A DNA stretch of 64,000 nt, from positions 1 through 64,000 of the forward strand of contig JAKFVH010000248.1 in NCBI GenBank assembly GCA_021732285.1, written 5' to 3'. Position numbers and translations under genes: made by a program. Source of the DNA: Reyranella sp. Lineage in GTDB: Bacteria > Pseudomonadota > Alphaproteobacteria > Reyranellales > Reyranellaceae. Numbering within the stretch: the stretch's first letter is position 1; the number at the start of each line of letters is the position of its first letter. The notes under the pieces were generated by a model. The model ran no database searches and was not told the origin of the DNA. It was given only the letters and a program-made list of their open reading frames with translations. Positions 44,813 through 55,332 of the stretch are shown here, piece by piece.

Positions 44813-45564
44813 AGCCGCCTCCCCTCGCCCGGGATCAGCACCATGGCGAAATAGGCGCCGACCGCGCCGCAGTCGGCCAGCGGCAGGATGCGTTCGTCCT
44901 TCATGGTGCCGCGCTCGACATAGACGGCGCGCGACAGCAGGCCCGCCGTCTCGACGGCACGCCGCACCTTCGCGAGATTGCGGCCGACCTTCATGATCAC
45001 CGCCGCATCGGCAAGCCGCAGGCGCTCGACAAGCGCGCGCTCATCCAGGGTGCCGGGCAGCACGGCGAGCGCGTCGTTGCCCCAGGTCATGGGCAGGTTG
45101 GCGCGCGTCCAGCAGCCCGACATGCCGGTCACGCCCGGCACGACCTCGACCGGGAAATCGCCGCTGAGGCGCCGCCACATATGCATGAAGGAGCCATAGA
45201 AGAAGGGATCGCCCTCGGCCAGCAGGCCGACCGACTTACCTTGTCGCAGCAGGGCCGCCAAAGCGGTCGCCGTTTCGCGATAGAAGGCGCTTATCTTCTG
45301 CTGATAGTCCAGGCTGTCCGCCGGCACCTCATCTGTGACCGGATATTCCAGGCGCATCTCCGCCCGTCCTTCGACCAGAAGCGGCGCCACGATGCGGCGC
45401 GCATTGCCGGGCGAGCCGATCTTGGCGAAGTAGGCAACGACGTCGACCGCCTGCACCAGGCCTGCAGCCCGCAGGGTGAGATAACGCGCATCGCCCGGAC
45501 CGACGCCGATGCCGTAGAGCGTGCCCGCCGTCGCCGTTCCGGCCAGGGAGTCGAGCACGCTCAT
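44809..45564 (-). CDS. cobI: Precorrin-2 C(20)-methyltransferase
   Basis: TLYGIGVGPGDARYLTLRAAGLVQAVDVVAYFAK; LLAEGDPFFYGSFMHMWRRL. Confidence 0.94.
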   Translation of the reverse strand: MSVLDSLAGTATAGTLYGIGVGPGDARYLTLRAAGLVQAVDVVAYFAKIGSPGNARRIVAPLLVEGRAEMRLEYPVTDEVPADSLDYQQKISAFYRETATALAALLRQGKSVGLLAEGDPFFYGSFMHMWRRLSGDFPVEVVPGVTGMSGCWTRANLPMTWGNDALAVLPGTLDERALVERLRLADAAVIMKVGRNLAKVRRAVETAGLLSRAVYVERGTMKDERILPLADCGAVGAYFAMVLIPGEGRRL

Positions 45565-46190
45565 TCCCGCTCGCTCGCCAGCGCGTTGATGGCTGCCGCC
45601 GCCATGGCGCTGCCGCCCTTGCGGCCGCGCACGATCAGGAACGGCACGCCGCCCTGCGCCGCCAGCGCCTCCTTGGATTCCATCGCGCCCACGAAGCCAA
45701 CGGGCAGTCCGATCACGGCGGCGGGCGGTGGTGCGCCCTCGTCGAGCATTTCCAGCAACCGGAACAAGGCGGTCGGCGCATTGCCGATGGCAACGACCGC
45801 GCCGGCCAACCGGTCGCGCCACAGTTCGAGCGCCGCCGCACTGCGCGTGTTGCCGAGGCGCTTGGCGATGGCCGGCACCGAGGGATCGTCCAGCGTGCAT
45901 AAAACGTCGTTGCCGGCCGACAGGCGCGCGCGGGTGACGCCGTTGGCCACCATCTTGGAATCGCAGAAGATCGGCGCACCGTCCTTCAGCGCCTGGCGCG
46001 CCCGTTCGGCGAAGCTTTTGGACATGACGATGTCGCGGGCGATCTCGGGCATGCCGCAGGCATGGATGATGCGCACCGCGACCGGCTCCTCGGCCGCGTT
46101 GAAACGGGCGAGATCGGACTCGGCGCGAATGATGGCGAACGACCGGCGATAGATCTCCGCTCCGTCGCGCACATAGGCACGCTCAGTCAT
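45561..46190 (-). CDS. cobH: Precorrin-8X methylmutase
   Basis: GAEIYRRSFAIIRAESDLARF; IIHACGMPEIARDIVMS; GLPVGFVGAMESKEAL. Confidence 0.94.
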   Translation of the reverse strand: MTERAYVRDGAEIYRRSFAIIRAESDLARFNAAEEPVAVRIIHACGMPEIARDIVMSKSFAERARQALKDGAPIFCDSKMVANGVTRARLSAGNDVLCTLDDPSVPAIAKRLGNTRSAAALELWRDRLAGAVVAIGNAPTALFRLLEMLDEGAPPPAAVIGLPVGFVGAMESKEALAAQGGVPFLIVRGRKGGSAMAAAAINALASERE

Positions 46191-47406
46191 CCTGAGTCTC
46201 GCCGAACAAGGTTTTAAACTCCTCGACGCCGATCATGCGCTCGACCGGACCGCGTGTCGTGGCGTTGCGGATCAGGCGATAGGCCCCGGCCTTGCCCGCC
46301 AGCACCAGGTCTGACGGCAACGAGCGCGCACAGCCCTTGGCGCAGCCCGAGACGTGGATGCTGCCGCGGTAGCCATGGACCGCGGCGATGGTCGCGAGCC
46401 GCCGCGCGTCGCCACGGGCGTCGACGCTGCTCGACTTGCAGTCGGGCGCACCGGGGCAGGCCTCGACCTGCAGCACGGGATCGTTCTCTTCCACGATCAG
46501 CCCGGCGTCGCGCGCCTCTTCCAGGACGAACACGCCTGTGTGCTCGCGCACGCCGAAATAAACAGCGCGCCAAGGGGAAAGGCGCAGATCGGCGGCGCCG
46601 GCATCGGCCGCGAGCTTCACGAGCTGGCGAAGCTGAGCCGCTTCCAATCGCCCGAAGGGTGCGGCGATGCCAACCGCGCCGCCCAGCAGGCCGAGCCGGC
46701 GTCCGCCGGCAGCCGGCAGTCCGGTCATCGGCGACAAACGCGCCGCGGCCTGGACTCGCGCGACCGCCGCCTCGCTGAGACCGCGCATGCGGCCGCGCGT
46801 GGCGACAGCAAGATAGGCATGCGCTACTGCGATGGCGGCCTCGGCCGCCTGCGCCGGCGGCAGCGTGCCCAGCCATTGCGTTCCCTTGGCCGTGTCCAGA
46901 CCGAAGGCAAGCGCATCGCCGACCGCGGCGAGACAGACATCGGCGCGCTCGGAAGCAATCGAGATCGCGCCGCCACCGTCGACAAGCAGGCCGAACTTGC
47001 CCGGCAGCGCGTGCAATCGCTTGTCCGACGTCAAGGCATCGTCGATCGCCCGCGCGATCGGCCGGACATCGAAGGCCTGGCTGGGATCGAGGCCGGCCAG
47101 CGGCGCCACCATGACGTTGCGCACCGCCTCGGTCTCGGTGTCAGGGTCGAGCAGGCCGAGCGTCGCCAGCTCCGTCCGCAGCTCAGGCAAACGATCCTCG
47201 GTCAGGCCGCGCAGCTGCAGGTTGGCGCGGCGCGTCAGGTCGATGTGGCCGTTGCCCAGCCGCGCGGCGAGATCGGCCAGCGCCGCCGCCGTCTCGAGGC
47301 TGAAGGCGCCGCCGCGCGGGCGGACGCGCACGATCAGGCCATCGCCGCTTGCCATCGGCCGCAGGATGCCCGGGCACCAGCCCTTGACGTCGGTCACGGC
47401 GTTCAT
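46183..47406 (-). CDS. cobG: Precorrin-3B synthase
   Basis: KGWCPGILRPMASGDGLIVRVRPRGG; siroheme/Fe-S type motifs CPGAPDCKSSSVDARGDA..IHVSGCAKGCARS. Confidence 0.92.
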   Translation of the reverse strand: MNAVTDVKGWCPGILRPMASGDGLIVRVRPRGGAFSLETAAALADLAARLGNGHIDLTRRANLQLRGLTEDRLPELRTELATLGLLDPDTETEAVRNVMVAPLAGLDPSQAFDVRPIARAIDDALTSDKRLHALPGKFGLLVDGGGAISIASERADVCLAAVGDALAFGLDTAKGTQWLGTLPPAQAAEAAIAVAHAYLAVATRGRMRGLSEAAVARVQAAARLSPMTGLPAAGGRRLGLLGGAVGIAAPFGRLEAAQLRQLVKLAADAGAADLRLSPWRAVYFGVREHTGVFVLEEARDAGLIVEENDPVLQVEACPGAPDCKSSSVDARGDARRLATIAAVHGYRGSIHVSGCAKGCARSLPSDLVLAGKAGAYRLIRNATTRGPVERMIGVEEFKTLFGETQDD

Positions 47407-50400
47407 CGGCCGGCCTCGGCGATCAGGCGTTGCAACTCGTGATCGACGGCATTGCGCCGGGTGATCCACAGGCCGCGCGCCAGGGCATCGTGCAGCCGCG
47501 CGGCGATGGCGGCGGCCGCCGCCGGGTTCTTATGCAGCATGGCGGTGCGCACGGCATCGTCGGCGATCAACGCGGCATGCGTGGCATCGAACAGATGGCC
47601 GGGCACGCCCGCGGTTGCCGCGAAGGCATAGAGCGCATCGACCGACTGGGCGATCTCGGCCACGCCGCGATGGCCGTGCTCCAGCATGCCGGAAAGCCAG
47701 CGCGGATTGGTCAATCGGCCGCGCACCACGCGGGCGATCTCTTCGGCGATGCGACGTGCCTTGGGATTGGCGGTCTGGCTCGTATCGAGATGATAGAGCT
47801 CGGGCTCGTTGCCGAGCAGTGCGGCGGCCGCCGCGAAACCGCCGGCGAAATCGGCGACGCCGTCGCCGTCCAGGAGATCGCGTTCGCGATCGTCCTGGGG
47901 ATGGACCAGCACGTCGGCCTCGGAGACGCGACTGCGGAAACCTTCGCTTGGCTGCACGGCTTCGACGCCACCATAGGCATGAGTGACGGCGGCGAGATAG
48001 GCCTCGCCCAGCTCGGCGCGGTCGCGCCATTGGCCGTCGAGGGCGGTATCGGCCGCCTGCGCGCCGTAGCTGCCCGGCGCGCCGCCGAAGACGCGGGCGA
48101 GGTCGGCGCCCGCGCGATGGGCCTCGGCCAGGGGATTGTCCTCAGCCGGTTCGTCGAGGGCCGCAACGCGGCGCACCGCCATGTCGAACAGGGCGATCTG
48201 CGCTTCGAAGATGTCGCGGAACAGGCCGGAGATGCGCAGCGTCACGTCGATGCGCGGCCGGTCGAGCGCGGCCAGCGGCATGATCTCAATGCCGGTAACG
48301 CGGCTCGACGCCTTGTCCCAGACAGGTTTTGCGCCGAGGTACCACAGCGCCTGCGCGAGATCGTCGCCGCCTGTGCGCAGCGAGGCCGAAGCCCAGAGGT
48401 CGATCACCAGCGCGCGCGGCGGCTCGCCATGATCCTGCAGGTAGCGCCGCACCACCTCGTCGGCGGCGCGCACGCCGATCGCGGCGGCGGTGCGCGTCGG
48501 GATGGCACGCGGATCGATCGAGGTGAGGTTGCGGCCGGTCGGCAGCACGTCGGCACGGCCACGGCTCGGCGCGCCGGCTGGTCCCGGCGCCACGCGGCGG
48601 GCGTCGAGGGCGGCGATGAACGCCGCGCGCTCGCACCCGGCCGAGGCGCGGACCGCCCTCTCGGCGCCGGTCGCTGCTGCGAGCAGGCGCATCGTCTCTT
48701 CGTCCGGCGATTGGCCGTAGACGTGCAGGCCGTCTCGGATGCTGAGCTCCTTGATGTCGCAGAGCTGGGCGTCGAGCTTGGCCACGGCTTGGCGATTTGA
48801 CTCGCCCTTGATCAAGCCGCAGTCCGCGGCGAGACCATTGGTCCAGGCGCGCTCGACGATCTCTTCTTCCAGGTAGGCGAGGCGGCGGCGGTCGAGGCCG
48901 TCGGCCGCGGCATATTCCTCGATGATGCCTTCGAGCTCGGCCAGCGGCCCATGCAGGCCGGCAGCGCTGAGCGGCGGCGTCAGATGGCCAATGGTGACGG
49001 CGCCGAGCCGGCGCTTGGCCTGCACCGCCTCGCCCGGATTGTTGACGATGAAGGGATAGATCACCGGCAGCGGCCCCAGCACGACCTCGGGCCAGCACGC
49101 GTTCGACAGGGCCAACGCCTTGCCGGGCAACCATTCGAGCGTGCCGTGCGTGCCGAGATGGACCAGGGCATCGATCCGCTCGCGCAACCAGGCATAGACC
49201 GCAATATAGGCGTGGCTCGGCGGACAGCTCGTGTCGTGATAGCCCGACTTGCGATCGCCTGCCGAGCCTCGGTCGGGCTGCAGCAGCACCAGCACCTTGC
49301 CGCAGCGGAGCACGGGCGTATTCCCTGCCGAGGGAACTTCGATGTGCTCAACATCACCCATCAGCAGGCGCTCGATGTCGGCCGCCCGCCAGTCGCGTCC
49401 GCCGGTGTCGTAGCCTTCGGCCTTCAGCAAAGTCAGGATCTCGGCGGCACTGGCGGCGGTGTCGAGACCGACGGCATAGCCTGTGCGGCCGCCGCGCGCC
49501 GGATAGTCCGACAGCACGAGCGCCAGGCGTCGCGCATGGCGTGGCGTACCGCGCAACTTCGCCCAGGCAGCCGCCAGACGCGCCACGTACGCCACGCGAT
49601 CGGCCGCCGGCTCATGGCTTACGCTTGCAAATTCCAGACGCGGATCGGCCGGCGTCTCCGCCTTGAAGGAGATGGCGCGTGTCAGCAGCCGGCCGTCGAG
49701 CTCGGGCAGCACGACGTTCATGGCGAGGTCGGCCGGCGACAGGCCGCGCTGTGACTCCTCCCAGGCGGCGCGCGGGCTGCCCGACAGGACGACCTGCAGC
49801 ACCGGCGCATCGGCATCGTCGAGCACGGTCGTGTCGTCCTCGGCCATGGCCGAGAAGGCTGTGGTGTTGAGGATGATCGCGGGCCTGTGCTCCGCGATAA
49901 GTGCCTTGAGCTCCGGCTTGGCCAGCGGATCTTTCAGGCTGTTCACCGCGACGGCGAGCGGCGACAGGCCCTGGCGATCGAGCTCTTCCATCAGCGCGGT
50001 GATCGGCGCGGTGTCGGCCGCCATCAGGTTGGCGCGATAGAAGACGATCAGCGCCACCGGACGGCCCTGCTCGGCATGGCCGAGGACGGTGACCGGGCCG
50101 ACCGGCACCGGCGGCGTCCAGGCGAGATCGCGGCCGAGCAAGGTGCCGGCATAGCGCAGCGCCTGCCGCAGGTTGTCGGTGCCGCCTTCGCGGAAGAAAC
50201 GGTCGAGGGTCGCCAACGGGCCGGCGGCGAGGGTCGAGACCGACGCAAGCCGCGGATCGGCGCGATCGTCGCCCGGCAAGGCCGCGAACAGGATGCCGCG
50301 CTCGCGCGCGACATCGGCGACGTGCTCCAGGCCGTAGCGCCAGTAGTCGAGGCCGCCCAGGCAGCGCACGATCACCAGGCGCGCATGGGCTACCACGCTG

Positions 50401-50618
50401 TCGACATAGAGATCGACCGACATCGGATGCTTCAGCCGCTTCAGGCTCGCGAGCCGCATCGTCGGCAGCAGATCGGCCTCCTGCCGCCAGGCGGCGGCAA
50501 GGGCTGAAAGATCGCTGTCGGAGAAGGAAAGCACGACGATGTCGGCCGGCGACTGGCCGAGGTCGACAGCGACATCGGCCTCCTCCAGCGTCGCGAGCTC
50601 GGTCGCCAGGACATGCAT
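47403..50618 (-). CDS. cobN: Cobaltochelatase subunit CobN
   Basis: 1071 aa, CobN/magnesium chelatase H-like (HLGTHGTLEWLPGKALALS; PVIYPFIVNNPGEAVQAKRRLGAVTIGHLTPPLSAAG). Confidence 0.95.
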   Translation of the reverse strand: MHVLATELATLEEADVAVDLGQSPADIVVLSFSDSDLSALAAAWRQEADLLPTMRLASLKRLKHPMSVDLYVDSVVAHARLVIVRCLGGLDYWRYGLEHVADVARERGILFAALPGDDRADPRLASVSTLAAGPLATLDRFFREGGTDNLRQALRYAGTLLGRDLAWTPPVPVGPVTVLGHAEQGRPVALIVFYRANLMAADTAPITALMEELDRQGLSPLAVAVNSLKDPLAKPELKALIAEHRPAIILNTTAFSAMAEDDTTVLDDADAPVLQVVLSGSPRAAWEESQRGLSPADLAMNVVLPELDGRLLTRAISFKAETPADPRLEFASVSHEPAADRVAYVARLAAAWAKLRGTPRHARRLALVLSDYPARGGRTGYAVGLDTAASAAEILTLLKAEGYDTGGRDWRAADIERLLMGDVEHIEVPSAGNTPVLRCGKVLVLLQPDRGSAGDRKSGYHDTSCPPSHAYIAVYAWLRERIDALVHLGTHGTLEWLPGKALALSNACWPEVVLGPLPVIYPFIVNNPGEAVQAKRRLGAVTIGHLTPPLSAAGLHGPLAELEGIIEEYAAADGLDRRRLAYLEEEIVERAWTNGLAADCGLIKGESNRQAVAKLDAQLCDIKELSIRDGLHVYGQSPDEETMRLLAAATGAERAVRASAGCERAAFIAALDARRVAPGPAGAPSRGRADVLPTGRNLTSIDPRAIPTRTAAAIGVRAADEVVRRYLQDHGEPPRALVIDLWASASLRTGGDDLAQALWYLGAKPVWDKASSRVTGIEIMPLAALDRPRIDVTLRISGLFRDIFEAQIALFDMAVRRVAALDEPAEDNPLAEAHRAGADLARVFGGAPGSYGAQAADTALDGQWRDRAELGEAYLAAVTHAYGGVEAVQPSEGFRSRVSEADVLVHPQDDRERDLLDGDGVADFAGGFAAAAALLGNEPELYHLDTSQTANPKARRIAEEIARVVRGRLTNPRWLSGMLEHGHRGVAEIAQSVDALYAFAATAGVPGHLFDATHAALIADDAVRTAMLHKNPAAAAAIAARLHDALARGLWITRRNAVDHELQRLIAEAGR

Positions 50619-50631
50619 TGCTACAGCACTC

Positions 50632-50787
50632 TTCCTCCCCCGTCATACGGGGGAGGTGGCCCGAAGGGCCGGAGGGGGAAGGCCCCAGTCGAGGCGCCCT
50701 CCAATTTCAGATCATGATCATTAGGATTCACGAACCACCTGTGAGGCTCTCCCCCTCCCGTACCCTCCCCCGATGACGGGGGAGGGA
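50632..50787. repeat. Composite multi-hairpin repeat, family 2 (reverse orientation), between cobW and cobN
   Basis: cctcccccgtcatacgggggagg-tggcccgaagggccggagggggaaggcccc ... cctcccgtaccctcccccgatgacgggggagg. Confidence 0.8.
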
Positions 50788-51813
50788 CTAGGAGGCGATG
50801 AGGTCTCGAATCGCGTCCCTGTCGAAGCCCTTCTCGCCGATCACCACCAGCCGGCCGCGGCGCTCGCCGGGCCATTTGCGATCGTACTGATGCTGCACGC
50901 GCGCGCCGACGCCCTGCACGAGCAGGCGCATCGGCTTGCCGGCAATGTCGACGAAGCCCTTCATGCGCAGGATGTCATGCGTTTCGGCCGCCTTCACCAG
51001 GCGGTCGACCAGGTGCTGCGGCGAGTCGAAGACCGGCAGCTCGACGATGAACGTGTCGAAATCCTCGTGATCGTGCTCGCCTTCGAGATCGTGGTGCGAG
51101 GGCCGGCTGGCGAGGTCGGCTTCGGCCTCGGCGCCGAGGCCGAGCAGCACTTTCAGGGCAACCTTGCCGTTCTCGGTCTCCACGACCTTGACCGCGCGCG
51201 ACAGCGTCTTGCCGATCTTATCGACGACGCTGCGACGCTGCTCGCTCGACATCAGGTCGGCTTTGTTCATGATCACCAGGTCGGCACACAGGAGCTGGTC
51301 CTCGAACACCTCTTCCAGCGGATTGTCGTGATCGAGCGACGAATCCTCGGCGCGCTGCCGGGCGACCGCTTCCGGATCGTCGGCGAAACGACCGACGGCG
51401 ACCGCCGCGCCATCGACCACGGCGATCACGCCGTCGACGGTGACGCGCGAGGCGATCTCGGGCCAGTTGAAGGCCTTTACCAAGGGCTTGGGCAGCGCCA
51501 GGCCCGACGTCTCGATGACGATGTGCTCGGGCGGCGAGGGCCGATCCAGCAGACCTTTCAGCGCCGGCACGAAATCGTCGGCGACGGTGCAGCACAGGCA
51601 GCCGTTGGCCAGCTCGACGATGGCGTCCTCGGGGCAGCTCTCGACGCCGCAGCTCTTCAGGATCTCGCCGTCGATGCCGACATCGCCGAACTCGTTGACG
51701 ATCACGGCGAGCCTGCGGCCGTCGGCGTTCTCCAGCACATGACGCACCAGCGTCGTCTTGCCGGCGCCTAGAAAGCCGGTGACGATCGTGCAGGGGACCT
51801 TGGCGACGCTCAT
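50788..51813 (-). CDS. cobW: CobW-type metallochaperone GTPase
   Basis: PCTIVTGFLGAGKTTLVRHVLEN; GCLCCTV; HHDLEGEHDHEDF His-rich segment. Confidence 0.94.
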   Translation of the reverse strand: MSVAKVPCTIVTGFLGAGKTTLVRHVLENADGRRLAVIVNEFGDVGIDGEILKSCGVESCPEDAIVELANGCLCCTVADDFVPALKGLLDRPSPPEHIVIETSGLALPKPLVKAFNWPEIASRVTVDGVIAVVDGAAVAVGRFADDPEAVARQRAEDSSLDHDNPLEEVFEDQLLCADLVIMNKADLMSSEQRRSVVDKIGKTLSRAVKVVETENGKVALKVLLGLGAEAEADLASRPSHHDLEGEHDHEDFDTFIVELPVFDSPQHLVDRLVKAAETHDILRMKGFVDIAGKPMRLLVQGVGARVQHQYDRKWPGERRGRLVVIGEKGFDRDAIRDLIAS

Positions 51814-52220
51814 GGCTGCTCCTGGGACGGTGCGGAGGGGGATGGTGCGGCGGGTTTCACCGGCGGCACGCGGGCGATGGTGTGCTTGCGGACATGCTCA
51901 GGCCGCTCGCGCCACTCCGGCACGCCCTCGGCATGCGCCCGGTGCTGGCGGGCAAAATCGACGACGTCGCCGGCGTGCCGATCGGGATCGAGATCGCCGA
52001 TCACGTAGGTCCATTTGCCCGACGCCGACACGGCCGCACTGCAGCCGCGCGGGCAGTTCGACAGGCAGTTGGCCGGCACCACCGCGATCCCCTTGTCGCC
52101 GCCGGCGCCGAGCCGCTGCTCGACCGCCGCCAGCAATCGTGCGCCGGGGCGCGGCGCATCATCTGCCGCGGCCGGATTGCCGCGACAGGTGACGCAGACA
52201 TAGAGAATGGTGGTGGTCAC
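51810..52220 (-). CDS. DUF1636 family predicted metal-binding protein
   Basis: GTG start; TTTILYVCVTCRG..ANCLSNCPRGCSAAVSASGKWTYVIGDLDPDRHAGDVVDFARQH. Confidence 0.85.
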   Translation of the reverse strand: MTTTILYVCVTCRGNPAAADDAPRPGARLLAAVEQRLGAGGDKGIAVVPANCLSNCPRGCSAAVSASGKWTYVIGDLDPDRHAGDVVDFARQHRAHAEGVPEWRERPEHVRKHTIARVPPVKPAAPSPSAPSQEQP

Positions 52221-52221
52221 G

Positions 52222-52839
52222 TCAGGCGAGGCCTGCCGCCGCTGCCGTGGCGATGCCGCCCGCCAGGGCCACCAGCACGCCTGCGATCGTGAGGCCGGTC
52301 GTGCGCGCCGGCCAGCGCGCCAGGCTGCGCACGGCGGCATAGACGACAACGCCGATCGCGGTCTGGATGACCAGCAGACCGAGGAGATAGGCCACCAGCG
52401 GCGAGGCCTCGGCGCCGACGATCGATTCGCCCAGCGCATAGCCGTGCACCAGGCCGGCGATGGCGAACAGCAGCAGGGCGCGTCCGGCGCTCATCGACTG
52501 GCGCAGGATCACCAGCGCGCCGATCAGCAGCGTCGTCAGCCCGACGAACAGCTCGCTCGCGGGAAGATCGATGCTGGAAAGGTGCAGGCCGACACCCGCG
52601 ATGACGGCAACGCTGAAGGCCAGCACGACGGCGGCGCTGCGGCCGGCCAGCGCGGCAAGGATGCCGACGCCGACGATGGCGGCGAGATGGTCGACGCCGA
52701 TCACCGGATGGCCGAAGCCCGACAGCAGGCCCTGCAGGAAGGTCTGCGGCAGCTTGCCGCCCATGGGGTGATGCGCCCATGCCGGCTCGGCGATCATCAT
52801 CATGATCGCGAGCACGCCAAGCCGTCGAGACGCAGCCAT
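52222..52839 (-). CDS. HupE/UreJ family protein, candidate cobalt transporter
   Basis: AHHPMGGKLPQTFLQGLLSGFGHPVIGVDHLAAIVGVGILAAL; first gene under a B12 riboswitch. Confidence 0.87.
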   Translation of the reverse strand: MAASRRLGVLAIMMMIAEPAWAHHPMGGKLPQTFLQGLLSGFGHPVIGVDHLAAIVGVGILAALAGRSAAVVLAFSVAVIAGVGLHLSSIDLPASELFVGLTTLLIGALVILRQSMSAGRALLLFAIAGLVHGYALGESIVGAEASPLVAYLLGLLVIQTAIGVVVYAAVRSLARWPARTTGLTIAGVLVALAGGIATAAAAGLA

Positions 52840-52987
52840 CGCTTCCCTCCGTCGTCGCGGACCGACCAGATGGCCGATCCGAATGGATGCCGTCTCCGAC
52901 GGAGCACCTTCATCCGGCCAGCGACCGGACGAAAAGCGTTGCCTCGACCCTCGCTGCGCCCCGCGCGATGGTTCGGATGCGGCGTTT

Positions 52988-53168
52988 GACGGCAGGTTTC
53001 CTGGCTCTCGGGTCCTCGCCTTTGGCCACCTTCCCGGTTTCCCAGTGGTATCCTGGCCATCGGCTTGCCGACTACAGTTGCGGGGGCAGCCGCGGATTGA
53101 GGCCGAATGGCCGGACCGCGTTCCCTTTTGATCCCCATGAGGGGCACCGTCGCCCGCTTGATACGGTT
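52988..53168 (-). ncRNA. Cobalamin riboswitch (upstream of the hupE-cob operon)
   Basis: Minus strand: GGTGCCCCTCATGGGGATCAAAAGGGAACGCGGTCC...CCGCGGCTGCCCCCGCAACTGTAG...GAGCCAGGAAACCTGCC. Confidence 0.95.
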
Positions 53169-53239
53169 GGCATGGAAGGCCCGTCAACGGGATTCGGGTC
53201 GTCTTGAAGGCTGCATCCGGGACGCCCATTGTGCCGCCC

Positions 53240-53851
53240 ATGTCTGCAGAAACCGATGAAACCGCCCGCCACAAGGCGAAAATGGCCAACCGCAAGGCCG
53301 CACAGGACGCCGAGGTCGCCGCCAAGACCGTCGAGAAGGGCCTGCTGATCGTCCATACCGGCAAGGGCAAGGGCAAATCGACGGCGGCCTGGGGCCTCCT
53401 GGTGCGCGCGTTGGGTCGCGGCTTCAAGTGCGGCGTCGTGCAGTTCGGCAAGGGTGCCTGGCAGACCGGCGAGCGCGCCGCGCTGGAACGCTTCGGCGAT
53501 CAGGTCGAATGGCACACGCTGGGCGAAGGCTTTACGTGGGAGACGCAGGATCGCGCGCGCGACGTCGCGGCGGCCGAGCGCGCCTGGGCCAAGGCGCGCG
53601 AGTTGATGGCGAACCCCGCCATCCGGCTCGTCGTGCTCGACGAGCTCAACATCACGCTGCGCTACGATCATCTTGCCATCGACGACGTCGTGGCGGTGCT
53701 GAAGGCGCGCCGCGCCGACCAGCATGTCGTGGTGACCGGCCGCAACGCCAAGCCGGAGCTGATTGAGGCGGCCGACCTCGTGACCGAGATGACGCTGGTG
53801 AAGCACCACTTCGCCGCCGGCGTGAAGGCGCAGGAGGGCATCGAGTTCTGA
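53240..53851 (+). CDS. cobO: Cob(I)yrinic acid a,c-diamide adenosyltransferase
   Basis: [52 protein letters not shown]. Confidence 0.95.
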   Translation: MSAETDETARHKAKMANRKAAQDAEVAAKTVEKGLLIVHTGKGKGKSTAAWGLLVRALGRGFKCGVVQFGKGAWQTGERAALERFGDQVEWHTLGEGFTWETQDRARDVAAAERAWAKARELMANPAIRLVVLDELNITLRYDHLAIDDVVAVLKARRADQHVVVTGRNAKPELIEAADLVTEMTLVKHHFAAGVKAQEGIEF

Positions 53852-55332
53852 TGACCGCCCGCGCCATCATGATCCAGGGCACGGGGTCGGACGTCGGCAA
53901 GTCGTTGCTGGTCGCGGGGCTGGCGCGCGTCTTTACACGGCGCGACCTGCGGGTGCGTCCGTTCAAGCCGCAGAACATGTCGAACAACGCCGCGGTCACC
54001 GCCGACGGCGGCGAGATCGGCCGCGCTCAGGCATTGCAGGCGCGCGCGGCGCGCGTGCCGCTCAGCGTCCACATGAACCCGGTGCTGCTGAAACCCCAGA
54101 GCGACGTCGGCGCGCAGGTCGTCGTGCAAGGCAAAGTCTTGGGCAACGCCAAGGCGCGCGAGTATCAGGGACTGAAGCCCAAACTGCTGGGCGCGGTGCT
54201 CGACAGCTTCGGACGGCTCGCGGGCGAGTGCGACCTCGTGCTGGTCGAAGGCGCGGGCTCGGCTTCCGAGGTCAATCTGCGCGCCAACGATATCGCCAAC
54301 ATGGGATTTGCGCGCGCGGCCGACGTTCCCGTCGTGCTGGTGGGCGACATCGACCGCGGCGGCGTGATCGCGAGCCTGGTCGGCACCAAGGCCGTGATCG
54401 ATGCCGCCGACGCCGACATGATCGTGGGCTTCATCGTCAACCGCTTCCGCGGCGATCCCACCTTGTTCGACGACGGCATGAAGACGGTGAGCGAGCGTAC
54501 CGGCTGGCGGGCGCTCGGCCTGGTGCCGTTCTTCAACGAGGCGCATCGCCTGCCGGCTGAGGACGCGGTCGTCCTGCAGGACAAGAAGATGGGCAATGCC
54601 AACGGGCGCGTTCGTGTCGCCGTGCTCGTATATCCCCGGATCGCCAACTTCGACGACTTCGATCCGCTGCGGCTCGATCCCGGTGTCGACCTCGTCTTCG
54701 TCGGACCGCACCAACCGGTGCCGGGCGACACCAGGCTGATCATCCTCCCCGGATCGAAGTCGACCATTGCCGATCTTGCCTCGCTGCGGCAATTCGGCTG
54801 GGACATCGACCTGAAAGCGCATCTGCGGCGCGGCGGCTTCGTGCTGGGCATCTGCGGCGGCTACCAGATGCTCGGCCGCACCATCGCCGATCCGCACGGC
54901 ATCGAGGGACCGCCGCAAAAAATCGACGGACTCGGGCTGTTCGACGTCGACACCGTGCTCGAAGGCGACAAGATCCTGGTCGAGGTGAGCGGCGAGACCA
55001 CGGACGGCGCCGTGCCGTTCAAGGGCTACGAAATGCATGTCGGCCGCACCACTGGAGCGCTGCGGCCCCTGCTTAAGCTCGGCACCGGCAAGACCGACGG
55101 CGCGGTGAGCGGCGATGGCCGCGTGGCCGGCTGCTACATCCATGGCCTGCTGGCCGACGACCGCCAGCGCCAGCACTGGCTGAAACTCATCGGCGGGCAG
55201 GCCGATGGCTTCGACTACGAAGCCGATGTCGACACGACGCTCGATCTGCTTGCCGACCACCTCGAGAAGCACGTCGATTGCGAGCGCCTGCTCGAGCTGG
55301 CGCGCGCGCCCACGCTCAAGCCCGCAAGCTGA
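53851..55332 (+). CDS. cobQ: Cobyric acid synthase
   Basis: [54 protein letters not shown]. Confidence 0.95.
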   Translation: MTARAIMIQGTGSDVGKSLLVAGLARVFTRRDLRVRPFKPQNMSNNAAVTADGGEIGRAQALQARAARVPLSVHMNPVLLKPQSDVGAQVVVQGKVLGNAKAREYQGLKPKLLGAVLDSFGRLAGECDLVLVEGAGSASEVNLRANDIANMGFARAADVPVVLVGDIDRGGVIASLVGTKAVIDAADADMIVGFIVNRFRGDPTLFDDGMKTVSERTGWRALGLVPFFNEAHRLPAEDAVVLQDKKMGNANGRVRVAVLVYPRIANFDDFDPLRLDPGVDLVFVGPHQPVPGDTRLIILPGSKSTIADLASLRQFGWDIDLKAHLRRGGFVLGICGGYQMLGRTIADPHGIEGPPQKIDGLGLFDVDTVLEGDKILVEVSGETTDGAVPFKGYEMHVGRTTGALRPLLKLGTGKTDGAVSGDGRVAGCYIHGLLADDRQRQHWLKLIGGQADGFDYEADVDTTLDLLADHLEKHVDCERLLELARAPTLKPAS

